A DNA stretch of 64,000 bases from Tetrahymena thermophila SB210 (Eukaryota > Ciliophora > Oligohymenophorea > Hymenostomatida > Tetrahymenidae): contig NW_002476434.1 in assembly GCF_000189635.1 (NCBI RefSeq), forward strand, positions 248,001 through 312,000. Direction: 5' to 3'. Made by a program: the position numbers and the translations under genes. Shown piece by piece: positions 1 to 13,500 of this stretch (position 1 is the first letter of the stretch; each line of letters starts with the position of its first letter). The notes beneath the pieces were generated by a model. It was given only the letters and a program-made list of their open reading frames with translations. It searched no databases and was not told the origin of the DNA.

Positions 1-3000
1 GCAGAATTCAATGTGATTGGAATCTATACTCCATTTGTGATAACATAAGAATTTTAATTTATTTCTGATGAGGGATTGACAGATAAGATTTTAATTTCAG
101 AAAGCATTTTATTTTAATTTTTTTAAGCAAATAAATTGACCTAAAATTACTTAGCTTCTGTAACTTAGTTTTGAACACTCTACTTATTTTCTTTTAGAGA
201 AGAAGAGTCTATTGACTATATATTTTATGTAAATATTCCTTTTTTAAGTGAAAATATCTAATGGATTTTCTCACTATGAATAGAATAAAAATCTAATATT
301 TTAAAATAAACCAAATTCTCAGGCAAGGTAATTTATTCTAAAGAAACCTCTATTTCTGCCAAAGAAAAATTTTCATTCCAATTTTCATGGATAGCATCAC
401 TTGCGTATTAATTATTTTAATTGTAGTTTTAATCGTCATAGACGTTATGAGATTAATTAGAAAAGTTGTTGTTGAAATTAGAATATATTTTATTTTGAAA
501 ATCTATTTATACTTATTGATTAATATTGTGTTTTGTTTAAGGTTAAAACTTTTTTTTATATAAATCATGCATGATTCTTTCATATTACTTGCTATCTCCA
601 TGAGCAAATGTTTCGAATCCATCACAAATTAGATTTAATTTTTAAGACTCGTATTCTATTTCAGTGTACTCATCCCAGCCCTTCCTTGAACACATAAATT
701 TAATTAAGTCTTTTTTTCTATTAAATGAGTTAACTTCACTGCTTAAATAAGAGTATAAGCAATTAACTGGAGAAGGTAAAAATTATTTTTCTTAATCAGA
801 CAAATCTTTTAAAACCATAAAAATAATATTTGAAATAATCTTTAACATCTTTCTGATATTATTTAGTTCAGTTTTGCTTTTCTTTTTTCTATTTGCATTC
901 ATCATCATAAGCATCATTTATTGCTATTGTTACTTTTTTTATATTTTTATTTATTAATATATTTATTTTTTTCATTAAATCTTAAATAATGCAAATATAT
1001 ATTGTTTATACCCAAGAGATATTTATTAAAAATTAAAATTTATTTTTAATATTTTGCTTAATTTAAAAATAAGTTTACATTTTGCAATTAAGACATAGAA
1101 GAAACTGATTCTCTATGAGTGTTGCTGCTCAAATTATCCTATCCAACAACTACATTCAATTCTTTAAGATCTATTGAATCTAGTAAAGTTATCTATTCTT
1201 ATTCTATCTGTTGCTGCTACTGCTATTTAAATTCAGCTTTCTTAGAGCTACCTTTATCTCTTTTTCTTTTTTTTATTTTTTGTTTGATAAAGCTTTCATC
1301 AATTTTTAAATCTATCAGACTATCAACATCTTTTTTATTGAATATTATTTAAATGAACAATATTTAGTTAAAATTACTAATTACCTTAAAAAACTGCTAT
1401 TTTAGCAACTTAATCCAATTAGAATTTTCTTCTTTGAGCTAATAGACAACCTAAATCTATTGTTAGATTATATTCTCCAAGATTTTGGGCAATTTCGCTC
1501 ATCTTTTACATAGCTGACATACTCTTGATTGCTTTTTCATCTTTGTCATCAAAAAAGTAACTATTATCACCATCAATCATAGAGTAGTTATTTTCATTAA
1601 TACTTTTAGGAAAGTTGACTATTTATCTTTATGCAAAATTATTCTATTGATCTTTGAATCCACTGTCAATCGAGTTAGAAAATCTATTTGAATTTGTTGA
1701 AAAACTCTTAAAAGGATCAGCCCTGCGTGTTGATCGAGTTAAGGTTCCTATATTTTCGCTATTTGTTTATGGTAAATTTAATGGGGGAATCTTAGGGGCT
1801 TTTGAATTTTTACTATTAAACATAAATGAACTTTACTCTGAGCTATTTTAATTACTTAAGTTTGGAATATTTGTATTTATTGGGATAGAAGTATTTCCTT
1901 GTATTTAGTTATTTACATTTTTATTTATTTCTGAAGAATTCTCATTTTATTCAGTCAAGGTAAGTTCATTAGAGTTATTATTTTTGCTATGCCTCTTGCT
2001 TGGATTTCTAGTATTTAAAATATTAGGACTACCTCCACTATTAATATTTTAATCTTATGCAATATTTTAATTAAATTGGCTATTATGAGACTACTATAAA
2101 GCATTTAGATTCTGCTATGTTTATCCTAAATTAAGTGTATTTTATATAAAAGGATCGCTAGTTTGAGTTGTATTTATATTTGTTTTAGTATAATTTAAAT
2201 TGCTTAGATCTCCTTGAGATATTCTAGTACCTTGTAAAAAGGGATTTGTTTACTCGAATTCTACCAATTTTTCTGTTCGAGTAGGAGAGACAGAAGATAA
2301 TTGATGATTTTTCAATTAATATTACTATTATTGCATTATTTATTGATAAATGCATGTAGAATAATGTTAGCTATGATTTCCTCTTTCAGAATTATTATTA
2401 AAATTATTTGGATGAGCACTATTAGGAGTATAAGATCCTGTTTGATTATACAAATAAGGATAATTATTTGCTATATATTTTGAAAGTTAAGAATGAAAAT
2501 CAACAGGCTCTGATTGTACTTAATTTTATTGCTGAGAGTAAAGTTTATTTAAAGAAAATATTCTTTCATCAGGTTCAGCATCTTTAAGTATTCGAGTGAT
2601 GTTTTTTTCATAAAGTTCTATAATCTAGCAATAATATTCAGTCTAATTCCTCATAAAAGGAATCAGTTCTTCAGAAAAGAAAATGAGCTTGTAGAAAATA
2701 GATAACCCTCCGAGACATGAGTTATGTGCATCAAAGTGATCTAAAAATAACTCACATATTTTCTCACAGCTTTATGGTCTACAGCTATTTTTTTATTTAA
2801 TTAGTAAAAGATATAAAAAAACTTTGATTTTCAAAAAATTAGATTCAAAACGCTACTTATAACTTTTTATTTTTTTTCTTACACTTCCAAACTTAAAAAT
2901 AAGCCAAATATTTAGCATTTGTTAAATTAAATGGAATTTCTTATATTTTAAAACTAAATAATAAATTTATTTTGGCCTAAAAGTTCATTTTTCTAGATAT

Positions 3001-3348
3001 AAAATTTCATTATAAAAATGATTTTGGGCTTTTTTTAAAAAGTGCTTGCAAGATATTATTTTACCTCATTATTTTGAGAAGAAGATCAGTAATTAAATCT
3101 AGAATATATTCATGGAAGCGTTTTGATAAATTTTTATTGATCTTAATTGTTGGAACAACTGTATTCTGCTTAAGGAATTATGAGTATTTTGTTTAACATG
3201 TTAAAGAAACCAAGTATAATGATAATCTATTCGTAAAATTATCCCAAAATTCTTTATGAATATCCTTAGAAATCTCCTTTAAAATTTAAATAAGTTCTTC
3301 TGTATATTCGGTAATGCTTCCTAGCTTTTCTAACAACTCGTATTCCAT
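1..3348 (-). CDS. Q/N/S-rich hypothetical protein, 3' end beyond the left edge
   Basis: I do not recognise this protein. With TAA/TAG=Gln, four exons join in phase: 3348-3065, 2784-1385, 1311-1079 and 923 to beyond base 1. The joins are GT..TAG introns at 3064-2785, 1384-1312 and 1078-924, and the start is ATG (MEYELLEKLGSI). The visible part is about 946 residues. The first 170 or so look helical and globular (for example ELIQILKEISKDIHKEFW and CEKICELFLDHFDAHNS). A long Asn/Gln/Ser-rich stretch follows, then a basic patch with a short Gln run (KKAEFKQQQQQQ). The last exon is again more ordered (KDLIKFMCSRKGWDEYTEIE). There is no signal peptide or membrane segment in the part seen. All three introns keep the frame, so the structure is fairly secure although the function is unknown. 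It could be a cytoplasmic scaffold or a regulatory protein; nothing seen decides this. Confidence 0.75.
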
Positions 3349-4445
3349 TATAAGAGATCAATCAATAATAAATAATTTTAAGACTTGATCGTTTGGAAAG
3401 CACAATATTACTAATAAATAAAAGATCTAACTTAATTTTTGATAATTGTTCTCCTATTTAATATTGTAAGGCTCAATTTTCAATTTTTGAGAGATAATTT
3501 GAATTGTGGAGTTTTTTTGCTTAAATGAAAAGTTAATCTTTAAATCTATTGTAGAAATCTCTAAGCTACAACTATGTTTATGAACTTGTAAGAGAAAATA
3601 AATGCGAAAAAGCGATCGCTTCTATTGCTTTTGTCCTATACTTTTAAAACTAACTAAATAACTATATCTTTAAGTAAGTTATTTGTTTTGATATATGTTA
3701 AGAATCCTATTTATTAATATATTATTTAATAAACCAATGCCACCACTAATTATTTTGTTTATAAATATTAATCTTTCTCTTAACTTTCAAATAAAAATTT
3801 GATTTTCTGCTAGTTTAAACTACTTATTTTTTATAATGTAATAATTTATTCATAAATAAATAAATAATTTCAAAATTTTCAACTAAAAAATTATCCTTTT
3901 TTAGTTTTTTTTAAATTTTTATTTAATAGCTTTTTTTCAAATTTTAAATATTTTAAAATTATTTGAAATACATTTTAATATTTTATTTTAGAATAAAATT
4001 GCAATTTTTTTTCATTTTAAATATTTTTAAGTGTTTTTAGAGACAATTAGAAGTTTTCTATAAATTAATATTATTTTTACAAATCCATCAAATTAAAGTA
4101 AAATTAAAAAAAAATTAATTAATTGAATGAATGAGTCTAGATTTTCAAAGAAGTATCATATTTTTTATTTGCTTTGAATAAAATGCTAGATAAAATTAAA
4201 TTTAAAGTCAAAATAGTATTTTGTTTCTAATTAAATTAAAGTAGATTTATCATTATACAATTATTATTTAAAAACGATGTGCAATTTTCTTCTTTTTGAT
4301 ACCTTTAAAAATTTTAATTGGTATTTATAAGGAATAAAAACATCAAAAATCAAACAAAAGATATTATTAATTATATCTTAATTGCAAATTTTTATTAAAT
4401 TTTTTATAGGTTAAAACAATCTTATAATTTATAAAGGTCGATTAA
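3349..4445. other. intergenic, AT-rich
   Basis: This is the divergent spacer between the leftmost gene (minus) and the gene starting at 4446 (plus), so it should hold both promoters. I see only AT-rich sequence with homopolymer runs. There is no coding-like segment and no tRNA-like hairpin. Confidence 0.6.
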
Positions 4446-7400
4446 ATGAGTTAGCCAGAATAGGAAGAATTAGATTAGTTATTTCATGGTGAACCTATAG
4501 TTATATCTTAATAGCTTTTTGAGTAAACAAATCACTTAAAGATAGCAAACATACTCAAAGATATTTAGTAATCAATCCAACTTTATTACATTAATTAGAC
4601 ATTGAATTCAAATAAGTTTTAAAATTTTATTCTTAATGCTAATACTTTAATAAAGGAAAGAGATAGTTAAAAAGAACAACACTCTTAAGAGCATCTTTAG
4701 TCATAATTATGTGGAGTTATTGAATTGTAGTGATCTTTTGATAAATATTAATGAATACTCCAAGAATATATCTAAACTTTCTGAAAAACCAGCTAAATCA
4801 TTGTAAAAGATATTTGATTTAAATATGAGTGCAGCTACTTTGGCTAAAGATGGCTCAGTCTCTCATTCTGATACTGTTATAAAACAAGATAAAGACCTTC
4901 CATAATAGAATTTAAAAAATATTAGCGACTCTATTGATATATTAATAAGCAAAACTAGCAAGATTTATTAGAAATATAAATTATTTTCAATAGCAGCGAG
5001 ATAATCCTTATCTCTTAAGAGTTTACTCAAAGAAATAAAATAGAGTCTTAGCTAGCAACTACCTAATTCAAAAGATATCTACTTAAGTAATTAACTCTTT
5101 CATAAATTTAATAAATGAATAATTTTACTTTAAGTAAACTTATATTTTTACTAATTAGTATAATAATATATTAAAAATTGCACTAATTAATTGAGAAATT
5201 AAACACGTAATTAAATAACGAATAAAAGATTTTCAATTCTTTAAATAAATATTTTAAAAATAAAATAAAATAAATATTTAAGGTTATTATTATATTAAAT
5301 AACAGGGTATTTTGGAGATAAAGAAATGTTAATTAATGAAATATGCTCTGAAATATTCGAATAGGGAATTAGATATATTTTATAGTAGAACGAGGAAGTA
5401 TCATAAATAGATTAAAATGAAGAACTTGAATAAATGAAACAAGAAACGAGGATCTGGATATATATTGATCAGGTAATTGCGATGTGTTTGCTCTTATAAG
5501 CATTAAGATCATAAAAAGATGTAAATATATTCCTATCCTCAATACCTTCCTTGAATGAATTTAGTTATCAGCCATAATACATTTTTTCATAAAATAATAA
5601 CCAAAATATAAAAACCAACTAAGAATAGCTGATATAGCTATGCTTGAAAGAAAGCTTTAATATAATTCAAGAAATAAAACTTAAAAATTTAGAGAAAAGT
5701 GCAAACATTGCTAAATTTATGAATTATTTTAGTGATTTTTATGCTTTAGTTAAATATTTTAACGATTAACCATTTTATTCTGGCTTCATCACACTTTTTG
5801 AAGAACTAAATGCAGGAGTCTGTGAATGTAGTTACTTGACTTACTTTACAACTTTCAAAAGCGTTTAAGATATTAAAGACTATCAATAATCAATATTGCC
5901 TTCCGATGATTCTTACAATTTAAAATATTAAAGTGATGTCTTGAGTATTATTTAAAATATTTACAACCTTTAATTCAATCAGCTGAGTACAATAATTAGG
6001 GCAATGCTTATTCATGCTGATGAAGAGGACAACAAATTTTTTAATCAGTAATTTCATTAGCTTATTTTTAAATAACATATTTGAATTTATATAAAATATC
6101 AAATAGCACATTCTTCTAGCGCATGATGTTTGAAGAAAAGAATATCAAAATGATTGAACACATTAAAAATGTACTAGACTAAATATATCAAAGCAACTAA
6201 AATACCAAGTAATAATAGTAATAACACAAAGACTTAAAGACTATTCTTTACACTGTTTGGGAGGATTTTTATTGTGAAGAAATTAAGAAAAGTATTCTTG
6301 GTATATAAATAGAGGATATGATAGTCAATTTCAAAAAATAAATTTTAGAAAAAACTGGCTAAAACATAGAATACACCAAATATGGAGATATCAAGTATTA
6401 GGAACATCTCCAAAATGAATATGAACAAGCTAAGTTGAAAATTTAAAGGTTTTCTAATAAATTATAAATAATATTTGGATTCGAAGAGAAACACGATTCT
6501 GCTTACAATCTCGAAATTATGAGGAACTATTTATATGAAAATGTTAATCTTTTAGTAGAAAATTACGAAAATAGTTTAGTATAAATGTGGGAAGAGTAAG
6601 AAAGCAACCCTTCTTTTGACTTAATGAAAGTCTTTATAATATTTCTATTCTTCCACAACTACCTCGTAGAGCAACTTTTATCTTCAAAGTAAATTAATTA
6701 GACTTAGATTTGATTTCAAAAATAAAATAAAATTGAATATTATCTTAATTTAACTAGAATAAGAGAAGGAGCTTACATTGAATGGGATGTTGAGAAATTC
6801 AATGAAATTCAGATTTACATTTAAGATAGAATTTAATTTATTTCTGATGAGATTATTAAAAAACTATCTGAAGAGCATTATATGCTGTCATACCAAGAAT
6901 ATTTCATGATATATTTGTATGAATTAGATGAGTTCTTGCACAATTTTATAGAAAATGGAGATGTAAAATAACTAGAAATTTGTAAACAAATCGTGCTTAG
7001 TATTTTCTAAGCCTTAGAAAACGAGGAAAACGGAAGCATAATAAAAAATTTGACAAATCCAAGCAGATTGAGCTAATATGATAATATGAAATTCATTAAT
7101 ATCACCTACATTTTAGGAAGTAAATTTTCTTTATAGCCAAGAGAATACTTTGAAAAAGAATAAGAAAAAGAAACAATTGCTTAAATATCTAAAATCAGAA
7201 AGGAATTCAAAGAAAAATTAATACCTATAAATTAAAAATAATAAAATTTCTTATTATTTTAAGAATAATTAGTCTTTATTTAATCTGATAATCGTGGATA
7301 AAAACCATAATAAATCCCAGCATAGAAAACGGGAGTTTCTAATTCAAATTTAGGATCTTAAAATAATTTGTAGACAAATAGTGATACAAATAAACAAAAG

Positions 7401-7632
7401 ATTTCTTAAAAAGACCCATAAATACAATAACCATAATAAACACAATCTGTTATAAATGCTTAACTTTAATAAACAGCAAAGAATCTAGTTGGAGAGGTAG
7501 CAATCATTTCTTAGTTAATTTTTATTAATATTAAATTTAACATTTTTATTTAAAAAGGTATCAAATAAATTTAAAGAACTTGGTTTCAAAGAAACAGCAA
7601 CTAGTTTGCTTTCTAAATTAACTAAAAATTGA
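4446..7632 (+). CDS. helical protein, possible COG1/Vps51-type tethering-complex subunit
   Basis: The best model has six exons: 4446-4567, 4701-5086, 5306-6047, 6107-6688, 6758-7496 and 7558-7632. It gives 881 residues with every phase matching and ends at TGA. The introns at 6048-6106 and 6689-6757 are clear GT..TAG. The one at 5087-5305 ends in CAG and the one at 7497-7557 in AAG. Intron 4568-4700 is the weakest: I infer it only because the frame shifts by one there. After that join the N-terminus reads LKDIYHNYVELLNCSDLLIN, resembling the COG1/Vps51 pattern of a short helix, then 'Y..L...aD.I'. The middle is alpha-helical (SGFITLFEELNAGVCECSYL), then a Gln-rich linker, then a short tail (GFKETATSLLSKLTKN). 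If the 5087-5305 splice is wrong, this is two genes, ending near 5117 and starting at ATG 5325. COG1/Vps51 membership is a tentative inference. Confidence 0.6.
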
Positions 7633-8336
7633 TTGGTATATTTACTGTAAAATCTCTAACTTTGAATCTTGGAATATGAGTTGTTCAAGGTTCAATTTAC
7701 AGAAGCAAAGAGGAGATTCATTTTTTATGCTTAACTATAAATTTTGAAATAAAAAATTGTTAGAGGAATACAGTAATTATTTATTCTAAAAGTAGGCAAT
7801 TAAAAAAATTAATAATTTTATCATTAAAATTTTTAAATTTAAAATATTAATAAAAATGTTTATATATAATATAATTCAATATGTAATTTTAAATCAACAT
7901 TGTAAATTTATTTTATTTAACTTCTAAATACTGATAGCAGTTCTTTAAAGTAAATTAATCAATTTTTAAAGTTTACCAACAATAAATCAATGATCAAAAA
8001 TAGGAATAAATTCCTATCATTAAGTTTAAAAAAATACAATTTTTTATAAATTAATAATAAGTTTAAATATTTTATTTGAGAAATAATCTATTTTATATAA
8101 AAAGTTATGATTAAATAAAATAATTTTATTTTATTAATTTCATTTAATTTTTACATTAATGAATATAGTATTTGTTAATGCGTTTATAAATATCTTAATG
8201 GAAATTTCTTTATGATTTACAAATTTATTTGTTTATTTGATTATTCATTCATATTTTAATTAATTTAATTCATAAATATATTCTTTAAATAATATCAACA
8301 AGCAAATATTTTTTTGAATAAGAGCAGAGTATTTAA
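7633..8336. other. intergenic, AT-rich
   Basis: Spacer between two plus-strand genes. It should contain the terminator of one gene and the promoter of COQ2. I see no coding-like segment. Confidence 0.6.
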
Positions 8337-10430
8337 ATGATCCTATCAAATTTAATAAAGCAATAATCCTTTTTATTAAAAAAAACTGCTAATTTACCTT
8401 ATTAATATAGCATTAATAAGAACGCCTTACATACTTACAACATTAAGAAATACTTTTCATCAAATTAATCTTAAAATCAAGATTAAATTTAGTAAGAAAT
8501 TTAGACTACTCAAACCACTCCTTAGCTCCACTGGCTAGAGAAAAACTTACCTGAAAAATACCTTCCATATGTTAGATTAGGAAGATATGAAAAACCTATT
8601 GGATACAAGCTTCTTTTTTGGCCATGCGTTTGGGGAGCCGCTTTAGGATAGCCAATATTGAGTCCTTTAGCACGTATAATATAAATTTCTACCTTAAAAA
8701 AAATATAAATTTAATATAAATATATTTAATATAGTTGCTCATTTGTTTGGTACTTTTTATTTTGGATCAGCTGTAATGAGAGCAGCAGGCTGCATTGTAA
8801 ACGACATGTGGGATCGAGATTTTGATAACAAGGTAATTAAAAATTATTCATACATAAAATACAATCTGATTAAATTATTTTGAGTTTATTACATACAATA
8901 ATTTGAAAGCAAGCAAACAAATCTATAAAAAATATCTTATATTTGATATGTAGAATTAATTATATTAAGATAAATAAATTTTCAATATATTTATAACAAT
9001 TTAAGGTTGAAAGAACTAAAGTAAGACCACTTGCATCTGGAGATCTAACTATGAAATAAGCTTCTATCTTCTTATTCTTTCACTTATGTGGAGGTTTGCT
9101 TACCTTAACATAATTGAATTGGTTTTCTATAGCCTTAAGTTTTGGTATAGTGCCTATAGCAGCTCTATATCCTTTGTTTAAGAGATTTACTTACTATCCT
9201 TAGGTTGTTTTAGGTATTTAGCAAGATTATATAAAATTTAAATTGATAAAAGAATTTTTAAAAATAAAAAAATAATATTACAAAAGGTAGTTGTTTTAAC
9301 TGGGGTGTTATGGTAGGATATGCAGCAGCTGCAGATATGATAAACTATAACGTTGCTATTCCAGCTTATATTGGTAAAATAAATTTCGATATAAATATAA
9401 TAATTTTTTCTAACTTAAAATAATAAATTTATTCTAATTAAATAAAAAAAGTAATATTGTGAATTTAGTTTTAAAAATATTATTTGAACTTAAAATAATT
9501 TACATCAAGAAAGTATTTATTTTAAGTAGAATATTTTTCATTTAAATGTTCTTAAATTAAACATTTTTACTAAAATTAAATCATAATTTAAAGAATTTAA
9601 GGCAAACATTATTATTTTAATAAAATAAATAATGATTAAAGCTGATATTAACAAAAATTGAAAAAAATTTATTTAATTCTAATGTAATAACATTTATTTT
9701 TCAATAATATATTTTAGGATAAATACAAGAAAATATTTTAGATTATTTTCATATTAAAATGTTTTGAGACTATTTAATTTACTAAATATCATAAAAAAAT
9801 AAATAAGTTAAAATAAATATTAATTTTATATTTACAAGGATTAAATTATCTAAATTAATTCTTTAATTTTATTAAAAAAAAAAGCTTTGTTTTAATCGAT
9901 TTTATTTAAAAATATTTTTTTTTATTGCCAATTTTTTAAAGCAAAAACAAACATTCATCAATAAAAATGATTTTTTAAATATTTATATAGGAGGTGTACT
10001 TTGGACTTTAATTTATGATACAATATATGCTCATTAAGATAAATTGGATGACATAAAAGTTGGAGTTAAAAGTACTGCTCTTGCTTGGGGAGAAAATACA
10101 AAAAATGTTATGTATGGGTTGTGGGGAACTTAACTTTCTTTATTCTTATATGCTGGAATATAAGGAGGACTCGGATTACCTTTTTTCCCATGCTGCTTAG
10201 CTTCACACTTATATTTATTTAGACTCATATAAGACTTTAACATGGATGATCCAAAAACATGTTGGAACTTTTTTGTATACAACAAAAACTTTGGTTTGCT
10301 GATGTTTTTATCAATTTTAATTGGAAAAATTTTCCCTAAAGCTATTGAAGAAGATGATGAAGAAGATTTGATTGAAGATGAGAGATAAACACAATAAAAT
10401 AAGAATAAAATTGAAACTCAAAAACCATGA
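8337..10430 (+). CDS. COQ2: 4-hydroxybenzoate polyprenyltransferase (COQ2), mitochondrial
   Basis: UbiA-family enzyme that attaches the polyprenyl tail to 4-hydroxybenzoate in ubiquinone synthesis, in the mitochondrial inner membrane. Exons 8337-8673, 8735-8832, 9006-9213, 9287-9373 and 9991-10430 join in phase to 389 residues. Both Asp-rich prenyl-diphosphate sites are present: NDMWDRDFD at about residue 135 and YDTIYAHQDKLDD at about residue 252. Other family blocks are RLGRYEKPIGYKLLFWPCVWG, VERTKVRPLASGDLT and YPLFKRFTYYPQ. The first 60 residues are Ser/Asn/Lys-rich without early acids, fitting a mitochondrial presequence. An acidic tail (EEDDEEDLIEDE) follows the last membrane helix and is not typical of the family. 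Introns 8833-9005 and 9214-9286 end in AAG rather than TAG, and intron 9374-9990 is unusually long at 617 bases. Confidence 0.97.
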
Positions 10431-13089
10431 TTAATAAATTAAAAGAATAGTTATAATTATAAGATATAAATATATAAATTATAATATTATGTGTAGTTAT
10501 TATTTCTTCAAGCCTTTTGTAGTAATAGTAAACAATTCATTTAGTTAGAGTTTCATTGCTTTATTTAGGATGAAAAAAAAATTAGTCATTGAACTTAATT
10601 TTAGAAACAATTTTTTAGAATTTGGCTTCAGTGGAGTCTTTTTTTTACAGACAAAATTTACAAATTAAAATAACATTTAATTGCATGTTATTAGAATCAG
10701 ATTTAATTTCACAAAACACACTTGTGGGAATTAACAACTCTTTTTTATTTGCGAGAAAAAGTATTACAATTTTTTCATTTTTGCATCCTAAAAATAGACT
10801 TAAAGTATATAGATATAGTTATTTAATGAGGCAAAATTTAATCCCAGTTTATATCAGGAATTCACTCATATAATTTAAATTATTTCATTATACAATTAAG
10901 AGGTTGAAAAATATACATCCAAATTTATTTTTTGTCTTAAATATTCGGATGTAAAAATAAATAATATTTAAACAAGAAAATTAGTGGTATTTAGGGGTTT
11001 TTTATTTAAAATGATAATTGAAATAGCTCTTTTAAACAAGTGGCCTTTAATTTAAGCATAACATATTTATTGATTTATAGCTTGAAGCTCAAATGGTTGT
11101 GTAAGTATATTAGTATAAATTTAGAAGATTTATTTAAAAAGAAAATATCTTTCGTTTATCAAACAAAATACCTATTATCAATAATATTAACATTCACACT
11201 TTCTCTCTGTTTGAAATTTTTAACTATAAATTTGCATTAGGGTTTTCTTCATAATTTATATTTTATGTAAGAAAGAACTTATTGTCACAACGCTGCTGCT
11301 TGAATTGCAACTTATTTTATCTAATTTTTAATAAGCTATTTGACATAGCAATAGCAAGCGATGGATATAGCTTTTCAAAAATTTTACGCTTTGTAAATTT
11401 TATTGCTTCAGAATTATCAAAGCAAATTGCATACAGCTTTTTCAAATAATTTAGAGGAAAATTAAATTAAAATCAAATAAAAGTAAAAAAAAGTTCAATC
11501 AATCATAATCATGTTTATGTTTATGGAATGATTAAGCTTCAAATAATTTGTGTTTGCTTTATTTAATGTTTTTGAATTATAAAGGTATAGTGGCAAATTA
11601 TATTTTATTTGTTAAAAAGGAATAATTCTTAAGAAAATCTAAATAACCCTCATAAAGAAATTAAAGAGAACAATCAAGGTAAATAAATAAACAAACAAGC
11701 AATTTAATAAACATAAGCAAAAGAAAAACTGAGAAAACAATATATTTGTTTTCTAACACATACACAATATAAGAAGTTCTCTCTCCAAAAAGTCAATTAA
11801 AAAGTTGTATTGATATAAACATAAGTAAGTAGAATGAAAGTCAATTAGATGAATGAATGAAAATGGTTTTTCGGCAATATTTTAATTAAAAAGTAAGTAA
11901 AATATAAAAATAATAAGAATTAAATAATTTAACTATAATGAAATACTATTTCTTTTTTGTTTTTTATATAATTTAGTAATATAAAGTTGTTTTTTTTAAC
12001 TTTTACTACGATTTCCTAAGTGAGTTTTATAACTGTATAAACTCACATTTAAGAATCGTATTTTTAAATGTGTATGAAGTGGTTTTATTCGCAATGAAAC
12101 GATTTATTGATTGCTTTATTTTGCTTTAAAGAATTAAGACTTGTTTTTTTAACGCGCCTTATTATCTGTAGCAATCAAAAACATCCAAAAAAATCGATTC
12201 TAAAAGTGCTTCCTCTAAAGCTTAAAACTAGAGAGTTAAAAGTTTAATTTATATGTTTTTTTTAATTTATATTAAGTGGAGAGAGTTCTTATGTGTTGTT
12301 TTTGCTTGATTGCTTTTTTTTGCTTATTTATTTATTTGATTGAGTTATTTTTTTGAGGAGTTGGATAGTAAGTAGATTAAGATAGTTAATAGATAGATAG
12401 ATAATTTTTTATTTTATTTAGGTTTTCTTAGTCCAATCTACTTTCAAACTACAAATACTAAGTACGTACGTAAAGCTATTTATTTACTTTTTGTATTAAT
12501 AAATATTTACATTCATTTTATTATGTAATTCCTAATTCTTTTCTTCATCTCTCATCTCATTCAATTCTGATCTTTAGATTCCTTTTTCTTTTTATCTTTC
12601 TTATATCCTAATTTATTCAGAAGAAAGATAGATTGATTGATTTATACATAGGAAAAATATTGATTGACTAAAGTAAAGCTTGAAAATCAATCAAATCAAT
12701 AGATAGATAGGCATTATAAATAGTCTGTGAAGATATCTTCAATTCTTATTTCATAAGTTAGCTGCGTTTTCTTCTATCAGTCAGTCTGTTATTTAGTTTT
12801 TATATATGTATGCAAGCAAGCAGTAATTTTGTGATCACTCACTCACTCTCTAGTCTCTGCACTCATCTATTTTTTTTCTAATTTTCGAAGATGTATAATT
12901 TTTTTGGAATATCAATCAGAGGAATGTTACTAGCAGATAAAAATAAGCAAATCTAGGTATAAATTGAGCATTATATAGTTTTAAAGTAGTTAGGATATCA
13001 AATAGGGGAGCACTGTTGCGAATATTCTTGAAATAGTTTTTATATGTTTAAGTAAGATTGATAGATAGTTAATATTTTCAATCAAAAAC
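10431..13089. other. gene-poor intergenic region
   Basis: This is the convergent spacer between COQ2 (plus) and the CHCH gene (minus). One frame, ATG 10570 to TGA 11073, is open for 167 codons under the ciliate code. Such a length is not rare by chance with a single stop codon in AT-rich DNA, and the translation lacks a recognisable domain, so I do not call it. The right part (about 12350-12900) has short GATA and CAAT-type microsatellite runs and a pyrimidine-rich tract. Confidence 0.5.
12391..12403. repeat. GATA microsatellite
   Basis: A short run of the tetranucleotide GATA/ATAG. A similar run lies at 35281-35298, and a GAAA run at 35573-35587 in the leader of the V-ATPase gene. Confidence 0.7.
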
Positions 13090-13500
13090 TCAAATAAGTT
13101 AGCTTCCATTAGCACGATAAACATCTCTGACAACTTGGTCAAAGAATCTTCTGCAGGATTGCATAGGCTTAAGTTATTAGAAAGTGCAGTCGAAGAACTT
13201 CTAAGCGCTATCAAGACCAATTTCAGGAACTTCTTCGATGGTGCTACCAAATTTATCATCAGTCATACATCTGTAGTGAGCATCAACTAATCTTTTGCAA
13301 GGAAGGAAACCCAAAGAGTGGAATTGAGAAGAGGAGTCACCAGCGAGTTGAACCATCTTACGTCTGCACTATTCGATACCTTGTAAGTAATAGCCACATT
13401 CCTTGTTCTTGTTGGCAACAAAACGAACTTCACCTTCAGAGGGAACAAAACCCTTGACTTCATCATCAAATTCAGAGTCTTTAACAGGATTTAAAAACAT
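13090..13500 (-). CDS. twin-CX9C (CHCH-type) small protein, probably mitochondrial
   Basis: A single exon from ATG 13500 to TGA 13090 gives 136 residues. Two exact CX9C pairs are visible (Cys35/Cys45 and Cys68/Cys78), followed by a CX10C pair (Cys105/Cys116). Twin-CX9C proteins are typically imported into the mitochondrial intermembrane space by the MIA40 pathway and form a disulphide-locked helical hairpin. Many are complex I or complex IV subunits or assembly factors. There is no cleavable presequence, as usual for this class. Codon use is notably richer in GGT, CTC, AAG and TTC than neighbouring genes, which in ciliates suggests high expression. I cannot match it to a particular named CHCH protein. 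A ciliate-specific respiratory-complex subunit is one possibility, inferred only from the motif and codon bias. Confidence 0.85.

Noticed and set aside
4568..4700. Calling a frameshift pseudogene at the start of the 4446-7632 gene
   Set aside because: A GT..TAG intron of 133 bases fixes the phase and improves the protein pattern, so a splice is more likely than a mutation, although it is unproven.
10570..11073. 167-codon ciliate-code open frame downstream of COQ2
   Set aside because: With TGA as the only stop, frames of this length are fairly common in AT-rich DNA. No domain, paralogue or splice support is seen.
12990..13259. 89-residue minus-strand frame overlapping the CHCH gene
   Set aside because: It is a different frame of the same strand. 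The CHCH frame (13090-13500) shows the cysteine motifs and biased codons.
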